Assembly (NCBI RefSeq): GCF_004339085.1
Contig: NZ_SMFX01000001.1
Span: forward strand, 567,580 to 631,579
From: Thiogranum longum
GTDB taxonomy: Bacteria > Pseudomonadota > Gammaproteobacteria > DSM-19610
Direction: 5' to 3'
Length of the DNA: 64,000 nucleotides
The translations under genes and the position numbers were made by a program. This document shows, piece after piece, positions 37,621 through 46,724 of this stretch; positions within the stretch are counted from its first letter, which is position 1, and every line of letters starts with the position of its first letter. A model generated the notes under the pieces. That model made no database searches. It was not told where the DNA came from and saw nothing but the letters and a program-made list of their open reading frames with translations.

Positions 37621-38924
37621 AAATACAAGCTTTGGTAAAACTGTCGTTCTTCGTCTCGCTGCTGCTGTCTGGTGTTGCGCATGCAGCGCTGACGATTGAA
37701 ATCACTCAGGGTATGGAAGGCGCTGCACCGATCGCGGTGGTGCCATTCGATACCAGTAATAACCGTTATCCGCCACCGCAGGATGTATCCGGCATTATTG
37801 CGGCCGACCTTGCGCGCAGCGGTCGTTTTGCGCCTGTCGATGAACGCGATATGCTGTCAAAACCAAGTGATATCAAGCAGGTCCGTTTCCAGGACTGGCG
37901 AACACTGGGCGTGGACAACCTGGTTATTGGAAAGGTCGAGACAGCCGGTGATGACAAGTATCGCATCCAGTTCCGCCTGTTCGATGTATATCGTGGGCGT
38001 CAGATAACAGGTCACAGTATTCCCGCCACGGCAGCCCAGCTGCGATATGTCGCCCACCGTGTCAGCGACATTATTTATGAAAAGCTGACTGGCGAGCCGG
38101 GCGCGTTTGCAACGCACATTGCCTATGTCGAGGCAGAGAAGAAAGCGGACCATAAGGAATACCGTCTGTTGCTCGCCGACAGCGACGGGTTCAACGCGAG
38201 AACGTTACTGACCTCGCGCGAGCCGTTGATGTCGCCGGCCTGGTCGCCGGATGGTCGCCAGCTGGCTTATGTCTCCTTCGAGAAGCGCCGTGCTTCCGTC
38301 TTCATTCAGGATGCCTCGACCGGCAAGCGGCGCAAGGTGGCCGGGTTTGAGGGCATTAATGGTGCGCCGGCCTGGTCACCGGACGGGAGCCGGCTGGCAT
38401 TGACCCTGTCACGTGACGGCAACCCGGAAATCTACACGCTACGGCTGAAAGACGGCCAGTTGAAGCGCCTGACTGTTGGCCCGGCGATCGATACCGAGCC
38501 GGCCTGGTCACCGGATGGAAGCAGTATAGTATTTACGTCCGACCGGGGCGGCAGCCCGCAGCTGTACCGGATGGCATCGAGTGGTGGGCAGGCGAAGCGC
38601 CTGACCTTTGAAGGCAGTTACAACGCCAGCGCAGATTTTTCACCGGACGGACGTCAGCTTGCGATGGTGAGCGGAGATCGTGGTCGTTATCGCATTGCCG
38701 TACTCGACCTGGACAGCGGGTTGCTGCGCGTGGTGAGTGACGGCAAACTGGATGAATCCCCCAGTTTCGCGCCCAATGGCAGTATGATTATTTATGCCAC
38801 CGAGGCAGACCGTCGCGGTGTGCTGGCGGCGGTCTCCAGCGATGGCCGCATTCGGCAACGCTTGAGTGTTCAGAAAGGTGATGTGAGAGAGCCGGTATGG
38901 TCGCCTTATAACCGGCAGCGTTGA
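37617..38924 (+). CDS. tolB: Tol-Pal system beta-propeller TolB
   Basis: A 435-residue periplasmic protein with a Sec signal (ending 'GVAHA'), an N-terminal alpha/beta domain ('GAAPIAVVPFD') and a six-bladed propeller whose blades show 'PAWSPDGRQLAYVSFE', 'PAWSPDGSRLALTLS' and 'PAWSPDGSSIVFTSDRGG'. It binds Pal and TolA. It overlaps tolA (ATGA). Confidence 0.97.
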   Translation: MKIQALVKLSFFVSLLLSGVAHAALTIEITQGMEGAAPIAVVPFDTSNNRYPPPQDVSGIIAADLARSGRFAPVDERDMLSKPSDIKQVRFQDWRTLGVDNLVIGKVETAGDDKYRIQFRLFDVYRGRQITGHSIPATAAQLRYVAHRVSDIIYEKLTGEPGAFATHIAYVEAEKKADHKEYRLLLADSDGFNARTLLTSREPLMSPAWSPDGRQLAYVSFEKRRASVFIQDASTGKRRKVAGFEGINGAPAWSPDGSRLALTLSRDGNPEIYTLRLKDGQLKRLTVGPAIDTEPAWSPDGSSIVFTSDRGGSPQLYRMASSGGQAKRLTFEGSYNASADFSPDGRQLAMVSGDRGRYRIAVLDLDSGLLRVVSDGKLDESPSFAPNGSMIIYATEADRRGVLAAVSSDGRIRQRLSVQKGDVREPVWSPYNRQR

Positions 38925-38970
38925 GTACAGACTGGATTCCCTGTTTAATTTTAGGTAAAGGAGCGTAACA

Positions 38971-39504
38971 ATGAATTTGATAAAATTTTTGCTGGTTATG
39001 GCCACGCTGGGTTGGCTTGCGGCATGTAGTTCGACCGGTGGCAGCAAGGAAGGTGATGTAGCTGTCGAGGATCGGGGAGCGTCTGGTGGTTATGAAGGTG
39101 CAACCACGAGTGGTGCTACCGGCTATGGCGATTTAAGCATCGACTCATTGTCAGACCCCAACAGCCCATTATCGCAGCGGGTAATCTACTTTGCCTATGA
39201 CAGCGATGAGGTCGCGGAACAGGACAGGGCGCTGATTGCCGCCCATGCGGCATTTTTATCCGCTAACCCGGACGTCAAGGTTTCGGTTGAAGGACATACC
39301 GATGAACGTGGCGCGCGCGAATACAATATTGCGCTTGGGGAGCGTCGCGCACAGGCCGTACGCCGTATGCTGGAGTTTCAGGGTGTCTCGCCACAGCAGA
39401 TTACCACCGTCAGCTATGGCGAGGAAAAGCCCGCTGTCGAGGGTCACGATGAATCGGCCTGGAGTATGAACCGTCGCGTGGAACTGGTTTATGTGGGCTA
39501 CTAG
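38971..39504 (+). CDS. pal: Peptidoglycan-associated lipoprotein Pal
   Basis: The 177-residue outer-membrane lipoprotein (lipobox LAACS) has an OmpA-like peptidoglycan-binding domain: 'VIYFAYDSDEV', 'VEGHTDERGAREYNIALGERRA' and 'SMNRRVELVY'. It anchors the outer membrane to the cell wall and is the TolB partner. SD AAGGAG precedes the ATG. The end overlaps cpoB by 14 bp. Confidence 0.97.
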   Translation: MNLIKFLLVMATLGWLAACSSTGGSKEGDVAVEDRGASGGYEGATTSGATGYGDLSIDSLSDPNSPLSQRVIYFAYDSDEVAEQDRALIAAHAAFLSANPDVKVSVEGHTDERGAREYNIALGERRAQAVRRMLEFQGVSPQQITTVSYGEEKPAVEGHDESAWSMNRRVELVYVGY

Positions 39505-40339
39505 AAGCATCATTATAGCCGGCCTGTTGTTTTCGACGCCGGCCTGGTCGGTCAGCAAGTCAGAACTGGAAACCCGTATTCAGCAACTGGAACGAAAGCT
39601 GGACAGCAGGGGACTGGTTGAACTGTCTGACCAGGTTGCGGTGTTGCAGAAAGAAGTGCAGCAGCTGCGTGGCGAGCTGGAAGTGCAGGCACATGAGATG
39701 GACAGCCTGAAGAAACGGCAGCGTGATCTGTATGTCGACATCGATCGGCGCTTGCACCGCCTGGAAACAGCCGGTGTACAGAGCAGTGTGCCGGCACAAA
39801 CAGGAGCCGCCGTGATCTCGTCGGGGAGTGTAAAGCCGCCTGTGGCTGGTATTGCGGTTACTCCGGCAGCTTCCTCGGCACCCTTGCCCGCGTCGGATAA
39901 AAGCGTTGTGAAAGTGGCCCCGGTGTCCACACTGGATCCGGCCGCTGAGCGCAAGGATTACGACAATGCGCTGGCCATCCTCAATGAGCTGCGCTACGAC
40001 GAGGCTGCTTCGGCATTTCGCGAATTTCTGAAGAAATATCCGGGCAGCAGTTACGCCGACAATGCGCAGTACTGGCTGGGTGAGGTCTACTATGTCACAC
40101 GAGACTTCAGGGCGGCGCTGGAAGAATTCGGAAAGCTGCTGGAGCGCTTTCCCGATAGCCCCAAAGTACCGGGGGCCATGCTGAAAATGGGCTATAGCCA
40201 TTACGAGTTGAAGGACTGGAAGGCCGCAGCAGACTTGCTTGGGCAGGTGGTAAAGCGTTTCCCTGACAGTTCCACTGCCAGGCTGGCACAGAAACGCCTG
40301 GACCGGATGAAGCAGGAAGGCCATATCCCGGCAAAATAG
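39491..40339 (+). CDS. cpoB: Cell division coordinator CpoB (YbgF)
   Basis: The 282-residue periplasmic protein has a signal peptide (to about 'PAWS'), a coiled-coil trimerisation segment (about residues 22-85), a Pro/Ala/Ser linker and a C-terminal TPR domain ('AASAFREFLKKYPGSSYADNAQYWLGEVYY'). CpoB coordinates outer-membrane constriction with peptidoglycan synthesis. It is the last tol-pal gene here. Confidence 0.94.
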   Translation: MWATRSIIIAGLLFSTPAWSVSKSELETRIQQLERKLDSRGLVELSDQVAVLQKEVQQLRGELEVQAHEMDSLKKRQRDLYVDIDRRLHRLETAGVQSSVPAQTGAAVISSGSVKPPVAGIAVTPAASSAPLPASDKSVVKVAPVSTLDPAAERKDYDNALAILNELRYDEAASAFREFLKKYPGSSYADNAQYWLGEVYYVTRDFRAALEEFGKLLERFPDSPKVPGAMLKMGYSHYELKDWKAAADLLGQVVKRFPDSSTARLAQKRLDRMKQEGHIPAK

Positions 40340-40390
40340 CGCCTGTCACCGGCAGGGCCGCTGTAAGCGCTTTAGTGGTAAGATAATGGC

Positions 40391-41068
40391 ATGCAGCCTG
40401 TTCTTCACACTTCATCGCATCAGCCGGCTGAGCGGCTCCGTGTCAGCGAGATATTTATTTCCCTGCAGGGCGAATCGACCACTATCGGCTTGCCTACGGT
40501 GTTTATTCGTCTGACCGGCTGTCCGTTACGTTGCCAGTACTGCGACACAGCATATGCCTTTCGTGGCGGCGAAATTATGGCAACCAGTGATGTTGTATCC
40601 CGGGTAGGAGACTACCAGGTGAAGCACGTCACAGTGACGGGAGGGGAGCCTCTTGCGCAACCTGCCAGCCTGCTGCTGCTGGAACGGCTGTGTGAGACGG
40701 GATATCGGGTCTCGCTCGAGACCAGTGGTGCACTGGACATCAGCCAGGTCGATACGCGCGTCATGAAAGTGATGGATCTCAAGACCCCCGCTTCAGGGGA
40801 AGTCGATAAAAACCGCTTTGAAAATCTGAAGTATCTCGTGCCGCGTGACCAGGTGAAATTCGTGATCTGTAATCGCGAGGATTACCTCTGGGCCTGCCAG
40901 ATGCTGGAGCAGCACGCTATTGACCGACACTGCGAGGTGCTTTTCTCGCCGGCGTTTGGTCAGCAGGATGCTGCTACGCTGGCCGAATGGATCATTGCAG
41001 ACCGACTCCCGGTGCGGTTCCAGATTCAGCTACATAAAATTCTGTGGGGCGATGAGCCAGGCCGCTGA
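40391..41068 (+). CDS. queE: 7-carboxy-7-deazaguanine synthase QueE
   Basis: A 225-residue radical SAM enzyme of queuosine synthesis. The cluster motif CxxxCxxC is present as 'CPLRCQYC', followed by 'TGGEPLAQ'. It makes 7-carboxy-7-deazaguanine from carboxytetrahydropterin, the precursor of preQ0. queE-queC downstream of tol-pal is a well-known arrangement. The stop overlaps queC by 17 bp. Confidence 0.95.
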   Translation: MQPVLHTSSHQPAERLRVSEIFISLQGESTTIGLPTVFIRLTGCPLRCQYCDTAYAFRGGEIMATSDVVSRVGDYQVKHVTVTGGEPLAQPASLLLLERLCETGYRVSLETSGALDISQVDTRVMKVMDLKTPASGEVDKNRFENLKYLVPRDQVKFVICNREDYLWACQMLEQHAIDRHCEVLFSPAFGQQDAATLAEWIIADRLPVRFQIQLHKILWGDEPGR

Positions 41069-41738
41069 GCGCAAAGCGGTGGTCCTGTTGTCTGGCGGGC
41101 TGGATTCAGCCACGACGCTGGCACTGGCGCGTGAGCAGGGCTTCGCCTGTTATGCTTTGAGCCTGGATTATGGACAGCGGCACCGTGCGGAACTCAAGGC
41201 AGCGCAGCGGGTGGCGAATGCAATCGGCGTCGTTGAACACAAGATAATTCCCCTGGATCTTGGGGCGTTTGGTGGCTCAGCACTGACAGACGCGAAAATT
41301 GAGGTGCCGGAGCAGTCTGCTGAAGGTATTCCGGTCACCTATGTGCCTGCGCGCAATACTGTTTTTCTTTCCCTGGCGCTTGGTTGGGCTGAAGTGCTGG
41401 GTGCGTGGGACCTGTTTATCGGTGTAAATGCGGTCGATTATTCCGGCTACCCGGACTGCCGGCCGGAATATATTGAGGCTTTCCAGCGTCTTTGTCGGCT
41501 AGCAACCCGGGCAGGTGTAGAGGGTGGTAATTTCACGGTACGGGCTCCGCTCATCAAGATGAGCAAGGCCGAAATCATCCGTACCGGGGTCGGTCTTGGG
41601 CTAGACTATGGGCTAACCATCTCCTGTTACGCTGCCGACAATGCCGGGCGGGCCTGTGGGAAGTGCGACTCCTGCCGGTTGCGGGCCGCAGGCTTTGCTG
41701 TAGCGGGAATTGATGACCCAACAGACTACCGGTCATGA
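41052..41738 (+). CDS. queC: 7-cyano-7-deazaguanine synthase QueC
   Basis: The 228-residue ATP-dependent ligase has the PP-loop '[17 protein letters not shown]', the '[11 protein letters not shown]' segment and a C-terminal zinc site with '[20 protein letters not shown]'. It turns 7-carboxy-7-deazaguanine into preQ0. ATG 41052 inside queE was chosen; upstream in-frame residues belong to an antisense-like extension with no family match. Confidence 0.95.
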   Translation: MSQAAERKAVVLLSGGLDSATTLALAREQGFACYALSLDYGQRHRAELKAAQRVANAIGVVEHKIIPLDLGAFGGSALTDAKIEVPEQSAEGIPVTYVPARNTVFLSLALGWAEVLGAWDLFIGVNAVDYSGYPDCRPEYIEAFQRLCRLATRAGVEGGNFTVRAPLIKMSKAEIIRTGVGLGLDYGLTISCYAADNAGRACGKCDSCRLRAAGFAVAGIDDPTDYRS

Positions 41739-41765
41739 TCAGATTCATTCAGAGGAACCCACGTT

Positions 41766-43031
41766 ATGACATTTGACAGTTTTGTCTCCGCGCAGTCCTT
41801 TTTTCTCTGGGCTGTTTTTGCGATTGCGCTGCTGATGGGCGCCATCGTCAATAAAACCAATTTCTGCACCATGGGCGCGGTGTCTGACTGGGTCAATATA
41901 GGTGATACCGGTCGATTCCGCGCCTGGTTGTTTGCCATTGCAATCGCTGTGCTGGGCGTGACCGCCCTGGAACCCTACGGGCTGGTTAATGCCGACGCCT
42001 CGTTCCCGCCGTATCGCGGATCGCAGTTAATCTGGGCCGAAAACCTGCTGGGCGGTATTATGTTTGGCATTGGCATGACGCTGGCCAGTGGTTGCGGCAA
42101 CAAATGCCTGGTGCGTATTGGTGGCGGTAATTTCAAATCGATCCTGGTATTTGCAGTCATTGCGGTGGTTGCCTATTTCATGGTCAACCCGTTTCCCGAT
42201 TCGGATCAGACGCTGTTTACCGTCCTTTTCTATAACTGGATTCGCCCGCTGGCGGTTGAGCTGGGTTCCAGCCAGGATCTTGGAACACTGGTCGCCGGCA
42301 GTGAAGGTGCCGCAAATGCACGCATGATCATTGGGGGTGCACTGGGGGTATTGCTGTTATTTATTGTCTTCAGTTCACGCAGTTTCCGTGGCAGTTTCGA
42401 CAATGTGCTGGGTGGACTGGCTGTCGGTCTGGCAGTACTGGCTGCCTGGTACGTGACCAGTAATGTGCAGATCGACATCGACGGTGAGCAATACACCCTG
42501 CAATCTTTTGCCCAGCAGTGGGATTTCGTCGCTGATACGGATGAAGGGAAGCCAGCCGACACCCGACCCCTGATGCCGCAGTCTTTTACCTTTATCAATC
42601 CCATGGGGCAGACAGCCGGTTATACCGTGTCCGGTTTTAATTCCGCGTACCTGACTTTTGGTGTCATGGCTGTCGCTGGCGTGATCCTTGGTTCCATGCT
42701 CTGGTCGCTGCTGAGTCGCAGTTTCCGTTTTGAATGGTTCGTTTCGCTCAGGGACTTCTTCAATCATTTTATTGGTGCCATCCTGATGGGATTTGGCGGT
42801 GTGCTGGGACTGGGTTGCACCATAGGGCAGGGTATTACCGGTATTTCCACCCTGGCGCTGGGGTCGTTTATTGCTTTTATCGGTATAGTTCTGGGTAGTG
42901 CTCTGACAATGAAGATCCAGTACTACAAAATGGTGTATGAGGACGACGCCAGCTTTGCGGCGGCGCTGTTGACCTCACTGGTTGACATGCATCTGTTACC
43001 CAAGGCGCTACGACGGCTTGAAGCGGTCTAG
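41766..43031 (+). CDS. YeeE/YedE family sulfur-compound transporter
   Basis: The 421-residue membrane protein has about ten TM helices and the YeeE hallmarks: 'VNKTNFCTMGAVSDW', 'LASGCGNKCLVRIGGGN' and 'GLGCTIGQGITGIS', whose cysteines line the thiosulfate path in characterised homologues. It probably moves thiosulfate or a related species across the inner membrane. A periplasmic loop of about 60 residues (about 245-300) is longer than usual. It fits with TusA, rhodanese and sox genes in this window, although it is not in an operon with them. Confidence 0.9.
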   Translation: MTFDSFVSAQSFFLWAVFAIALLMGAIVNKTNFCTMGAVSDWVNIGDTGRFRAWLFAIAIAVLGVTALEPYGLVNADASFPPYRGSQLIWAENLLGGIMFGIGMTLASGCGNKCLVRIGGGNFKSILVFAVIAVVAYFMVNPFPDSDQTLFTVLFYNWIRPLAVELGSSQDLGTLVAGSEGAANARMIIGGALGVLLLFIVFSSRSFRGSFDNVLGGLAVGLAVLAAWYVTSNVQIDIDGEQYTLQSFAQQWDFVADTDEGKPADTRPLMPQSFTFINPMGQTAGYTVSGFNSAYLTFGVMAVAGVILGSMLWSLLSRSFRFEWFVSLRDFFNHFIGAILMGFGGVLGLGCTIGQGITGISTLALGSFIAFIGIVLGSALTMKIQYYKMVYEDDASFAAALLTSLVDMHLLPKALRRLEAV

Positions 43032-43097
43032 TCAGGTAGCCTGCCAACGGCCCGGGCTTGTCATTTTTGGCCGGTTCGGTATCATGCCGGGCTTTCC

Positions 43098-43173
43098 GGG
43101 TCGTTAGCTCAGTTGGTAGAGCAGTTGGCTTTTAACCAATTGGTCATAGGTTCGAATCCTATACGACCCACCA
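43098..43173 (+). tRNA. tRNA-Lys (anticodon UUU)
   Basis: A complete cloverleaf: acceptor GGGTCGT/ACGACCC, D-arm GCTC/GAGC, anticodon arm GTTGG-CTTTTAA-CCAAT with anticodon TTT, T-arm ATAGG-TTCGAAT-CCTAT, and an encoded CCA end (43171-43173). Confidence 0.98.
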
Positions 43174-43187
43174 AAATAAAACAGTTC

Positions 43188-43214
43188 CGGGGCTCTTTCC
43201 GAGCCCCGACTTTT
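43188..43214 (+). terminator. Terminator after tRNA-Lys
   Basis: Arms CGGGGCT / AGCCCCG with a loop CTTTCCG, then ACTTTTG. The T run is short, but the position 15 bp after the tRNA supports it. Confidence 0.75.
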
Positions 43215-43320
43215 GTGGCGGATCGGTGTCACGAACCATGATGTCATACTCCGCAGTACACTCACTGCTTATTCTGCGCTGGGACTATTGCAAATATATG
43301 ACTGCTCTTCCAGGGGTTTG

Positions 43321-44625
43321 TCATAACATCGCAACGACAGGTGGACGAACGTAGGCGCTGGCGCCGGCATAACTGGCAGCATTGCCGAGCTGCTCTTCGA
43401 TGCGTAACAGCTGGTTGTACTTTTCAACCCGCTCACCGCGGGCCGGTGCCCCGGTCTTGAGGTGTCCACTGTCCAGGGCTACGGTCATGTCTGCAATAAA
43501 ACTGTCTACCGTCTCGCCGGAACGGTGTGACACAAAGGCCCCCCAGCCGTGGTTGCGCGCCAGTCGGGTGGCGGCGATGGTTTCTGTCAGGGTGCCAATC
43601 TGGTTGAGTTTTATCAATACTGCGTTGGCAATGTTTTCCTTGATGCCACGTGCGATGATTTCCGGGTTTGTGCAGAAAATATCATCGCCGACCAGTTCGA
43701 TACGTGAACCGAGACGCTGGTTTAGAAGCTTCCAGCCTTCCCAGTCATCCTGAGCCATGCCGTCTTCCAGTAACACCAGCGGGTAATGTTGCGCGAGCTT
43801 ATCCCAGTAATCTACCATCTCTATCGCTGTCAGGACGCGTCCCTCGCGGCGCAGCCGGTAGTGACCGTCTTTGAAAAATTCGCTGGATGCTGGATCACAG
43901 GCGATTCCAACATCCGTACCCGGCCGCAGACCAGCTTGCTGGATAGCCTGGGTAATTAATTCGAAGGGCTCCTCGTTGGAGCTGACGTGCGGGGCGAAAC
44001 CCCCTTCGTCACCCACGCCGACGGACAACTGTTTGTCTTCCAGAAGGTCCCGCAATGTCTGGTAAATCTCGCTGCCCCATTCAAGGGCCTGATGGAAATT
44101 GCTCGCACCGAAAGGCGCGATCATGAATTCCTGGAAGTCAGCACCCTGCCAGTGTGCGTGCACGCCGCCGTTGAGTATATTCATATGTGGTACTGGCAGC
44201 CGCGTGGCGCCTGGGCCGCCCAGATACTGGAACAGTGCGAGGCCACTGTGCATGGCGGCGGCACGGGCAACCGCCAGTGAAACACCAAGCAGGGCGTTGG
44301 CGCCCAGCCGACCCTTGTTGGCAGTACCATCCAGCGCAATCATGGTGTGGTCGATCACCGCCTGCTGTCGTACATCACTGCCCATCAGCGCTGCAGCAAT
44401 TTCTCCATTGACGTTGGCCACGGCATGAGTAACGCCCTTGCCGCGAAAACGTGTCTTGTCACCGTCTCGTAATTCAACAGCTTCACGGCTGCCGGTAGAG
44501 GCACCGGAAGGCACAGCGGCACGTGCGACCATGCCGGACATCAGTGTGCATTCAACTTCAACCGTCGGGTTGCCACGTGAGTCCAGTATTTCCCGGGCAT
44601 GAAGTCCGGTGATCGCGCTGTCCAT
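43321..44625 (-). CDS. eno: Enolase, divergent paralogue type
   Basis: The 434-residue protein has all main enolase motifs: 'REILDSRGNPTVEVE', 'PSGASTGSREAVELRDGD', 'VGDEGGFAP', 'LLEDGMAQDDWEGW', 'GDDIFCTNPEI', 'LIKLNQIGT' and 'VSHRSGETVDSFIAD'. It interconverts 2-phosphoglycerate and phosphoenolpyruvate. Some segments differ from the common proteobacterial form ('NGGVHAHWQGADFQEFMI', 'IACDPASSEFF'), and it is not beside pyrG/kdsA/ftsB, so the genome may hold a second enolase. ATG 44625 has GGAGG upstream; an earlier frame start at 44655 is unlikely. Confidence 0.9.
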   Translation of the reverse strand: MDSAITGLHAREILDSRGNPTVEVECTLMSGMVARAAVPSGASTGSREAVELRDGDKTRFRGKGVTHAVANVNGEIAAALMGSDVRQQAVIDHTMIALDGTANKGRLGANALLGVSLAVARAAAMHSGLALFQYLGGPGATRLPVPHMNILNGGVHAHWQGADFQEFMIAPFGASNFHQALEWGSEIYQTLRDLLEDKQLSVGVGDEGGFAPHVSSNEEPFELITQAIQQAGLRPGTDVGIACDPASSEFFKDGHYRLRREGRVLTAIEMVDYWDKLAQHYPLVLLEDGMAQDDWEGWKLLNQRLGSRIELVGDDIFCTNPEIIARGIKENIANAVLIKLNQIGTLTETIAATRLARNHGWGAFVSHRSGETVDSFIADMTVALDSGHLKTGAPARGERVEKYNQLLRIEEQLGNAASYAGASAYVRPPVVAML

Positions 44626-44721
44626 GGAACAACCTCCATTGTTACACCGGGCCAACCGTAGAACGCGGCGCCTTCATGTGTCTCTTCAACTGCTTTGCAT
44701 TATCTGCGGTAATCATAAAGA

Positions 44722-44736
44722 ATGGCAGTATGCCAT
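44722..44736. promoter_or_regulatory. Small palindrome in the eno/iron-transporter divergent region
   Basis: ATGGCA and TGCCAT flank GTA in the 178-bp divergent intergenic region. It is a possible operator for either gene; the Crp-type regulator encoded downstream is one candidate. No perfect Fnr box or Fur box was seen. Confidence 0.35.
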
Positions 44737-44803
44737 ACGTTTTTATACATTCACGCGACTGTTCCCCGGCCCCGCTTGCCCGCTGTTATCGCACATTGGT
44801 TGT

Positions 44804-45892
44804 ATGAACACCACTTTTTGTGCGCAGGCGCGGCATTTTTATCTCGATGAGATGAATGACCACATCACTTACCGCACGCTGGCCGGGGGTGTACGCGACC
44901 CGCACCTGGCACAACTGTTACAGCGCGTGGCAGATACGGAGCTGCATCACGCGAATTTCTGGGCCGGACTGCTACGTCAGCATGACCAGCTGGTACCGAA
45001 AGTTCAGCCAAAACGCCTGCGATTGTGGGTGCTGCAACTGTTGCTACGGCTGGTCGGACCGGTATGGCTGGTATCGGCACTGGAGCTGGGTGAAACGGGC
45101 GCCGCCCATACCTATTACCGGGTATGGAATGAGGGCGTATTGAACGATGAGGAGCGCAATAGCCTGCGTGACATCATTATCGACGAGCTTGAACACGAAT
45201 CGAGCTTTCGCGAGGAGCAGAATGCTTCGGCACTGGGCAACGTGCGGGATTTCGTGCTGGGCATGAACGACGGGCTGGTCGAGATTCTCGGTACCGTGAC
45301 CGGTCTTTCAGCCGCCTATGCCGGCAATCTTCTGCTAGTGGCTGTCAGCGGACTGGTAGTGGGCGTTGCCGGTGCACTATCAATGGGTATAGGGGCTTTC
45401 ATCTCCGTGCGTTCACAGCGCCAGATTAATGAAAGTACACGCGCACGAATGGAAATCCTGTTTGCTGTATCACCGCAGCGCGCCGTGGAGGAATACCGCG
45501 AGCGACTGCAAGGCTCGGGTCTTCCCGAGGATATCAGTGTTGAGGTTGCCGAGCGTCTTGGTACGCAGCAGGACGTACTGACGAAGCTGCTGTTCCAGGA
45601 CAGCCCTGAGAATGAGTGGCGTTCGGCTTTCTTTACCGGTGGCGCCTATTTGTTCGGTGTCGCCTTCCCGGTATTGCCCTATTTCCTGGCTGACTCATCG
45701 CAGCAGGCAGTGCTGGGTTCCATTGGTTTTGCCGGTCTGGCGCTTGCCCTGGTCGGTGCTATGATTGCACTGGTATCCGGTATATCACTGCGTGGCAAGA
45801 TTATGGAGATGGTCGTGTCCGGGTTTTCTGCTGCGGGGCTCGCCTACCTGTTTGGATACATCATGCAAGCACTGTTCGGTGTGGGGGTCTGA
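44804..45892 (+). CDS. Ferritin-like/VIT1 fusion iron exporter (MbfA-like)
   Basis: The 362-residue protein joins an N-terminal erythrin/rubrerythrin-like four-helix domain (about 1-145; metal-ligand motifs 'DTELHHANFW', 'SALELGET', 'DELEHESSF') to a C-terminal VIT1/CCC1 membrane domain ('DFVLGMNDGLVEILGTVTGLSAAYAG', 'GVAGALSMGIGAFISVRSQ', plus three further TM helices). This Er-VIT1 layout is that of MbfA, an inner-membrane iron exporter of alphaproteobacteria. ATG 44804 was chosen; the open upstream frame has no family match. The Crp-type gene starts at the next base. Confidence 0.88.
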   Translation: MNTTFCAQARHFYLDEMNDHITYRTLAGGVRDPHLAQLLQRVADTELHHANFWAGLLRQHDQLVPKVQPKRLRLWVLQLLLRLVGPVWLVSALELGETGAAHTYYRVWNEGVLNDEERNSLRDIIIDELEHESSFREEQNASALGNVRDFVLGMNDGLVEILGTVTGLSAAYAGNLLLVAVSGLVVGVAGALSMGIGAFISVRSQRQINESTRARMEILFAVSPQRAVEEYRERLQGSGLPEDISVEVAERLGTQQDVLTKLLFQDSPENEWRSAFFTGGAYLFGVAFPVLPYFLADSSQQAVLGSIGFAGLALALVGAMIALVSGISLRGKIMEMVVSGFSAAGLAYLFGYIMQALFGVGV

Positions 45893-46621
45893 ATGAAGAC
45901 AGACTCACCACTTTATCTGCATTATAAGAAAAAACTCTCACAATCACCGGTATTCAGCGGGCTGTCAGATGAAATCCTGGCCGATATGCTGGGGGAGTTT
46001 CACCACACGACCTGGCGTCAGGGTGTTGTGACAGGCGGGGTTTCGTTAACAGAGCGTTTCTACCTGATTATTGATGGCCGCGTTAAAATTCAACGTATCG
46101 ACGCTGCATCGGGAAACCGTATAACGCTTTTTTTACTGGGTCCGGGGGATGGATTTGATGTTATATCGCTGCTGGATAATCAACCGCACGAAATTTTACC
46201 AGTGGCACTTGACGATCTTCAACTGCTCAGCGCACCCAGGCAAACCGTGCGTGAATGGATAAGCTTGCACCCGGAGTTCAACCGGAACTTTCTGCCTTAC
46301 CTGGGGGAGCAGATGCGCACAATCGAGGAACTGGCAACAGATCTTGCTACAAAAGATACCTTGACCCGGCTGGCCCGGCTGATTTTACGCCACACCATTC
46401 CTGGTGCATCCTCCGGGCAAGGTGGTCATTCCGTCAGACTGATCCATGACCTGCATCACGATGCGCTTGCGCATATGATAGGCGCGACACGGCAGGTAGT
46501 GAACAAGCATCTTAGGGCAATGCGTAATCAGGGCATTTTGGATCGTGACTCCCATCATCTGGTGGTAGCCGAGCTGGGAGCGCTGAAAGAAAAGGCCGAA
46601 AAGTTTTTGTCACGCGAATGA
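45893..46621 (+). CDS. Crp/Fnr family transcriptional regulator
   Basis: The 242-residue protein has an N-terminal cyclic-nucleotide-type sensor domain ('GVSLTERFYLIIDGRVKIQRID...GNRITLFLLGPGDGFDVISLL') and a C-terminal Crp-type winged helix ('HDALAHMIGATRQVVNKHLRAM'). It has no cysteines, so it cannot hold an FNR-type cluster. Its ATG directly abuts the stop of the iron exporter, so the two are translationally coupled. It may control the exporter; ligand and targets are unknown. Confidence 0.92.
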   Translation: MKTDSPLYLHYKKKLSQSPVFSGLSDEILADMLGEFHHTTWRQGVVTGGVSLTERFYLIIDGRVKIQRIDAASGNRITLFLLGPGDGFDVISLLDNQPHEILPVALDDLQLLSAPRQTVREWISLHPEFNRNFLPYLGEQMRTIEELATDLATKDTLTRLARLILRHTIPGASSGQGGHSVRLIHDLHHDALAHMIGATRQVVNKHLRAMRNQGILDRDSHHLVVAELGALKEKAEKFLSRE

Positions 46622-46724
46622 TAGAGACAAGCATAAATTTTCAGGTTCCACACCCGATTTCGTTTTCACTGCAACAGCTAATGCCAGGTTGATAACCCGC
46701 TCCCGGAAACTATGAAGGTATATA

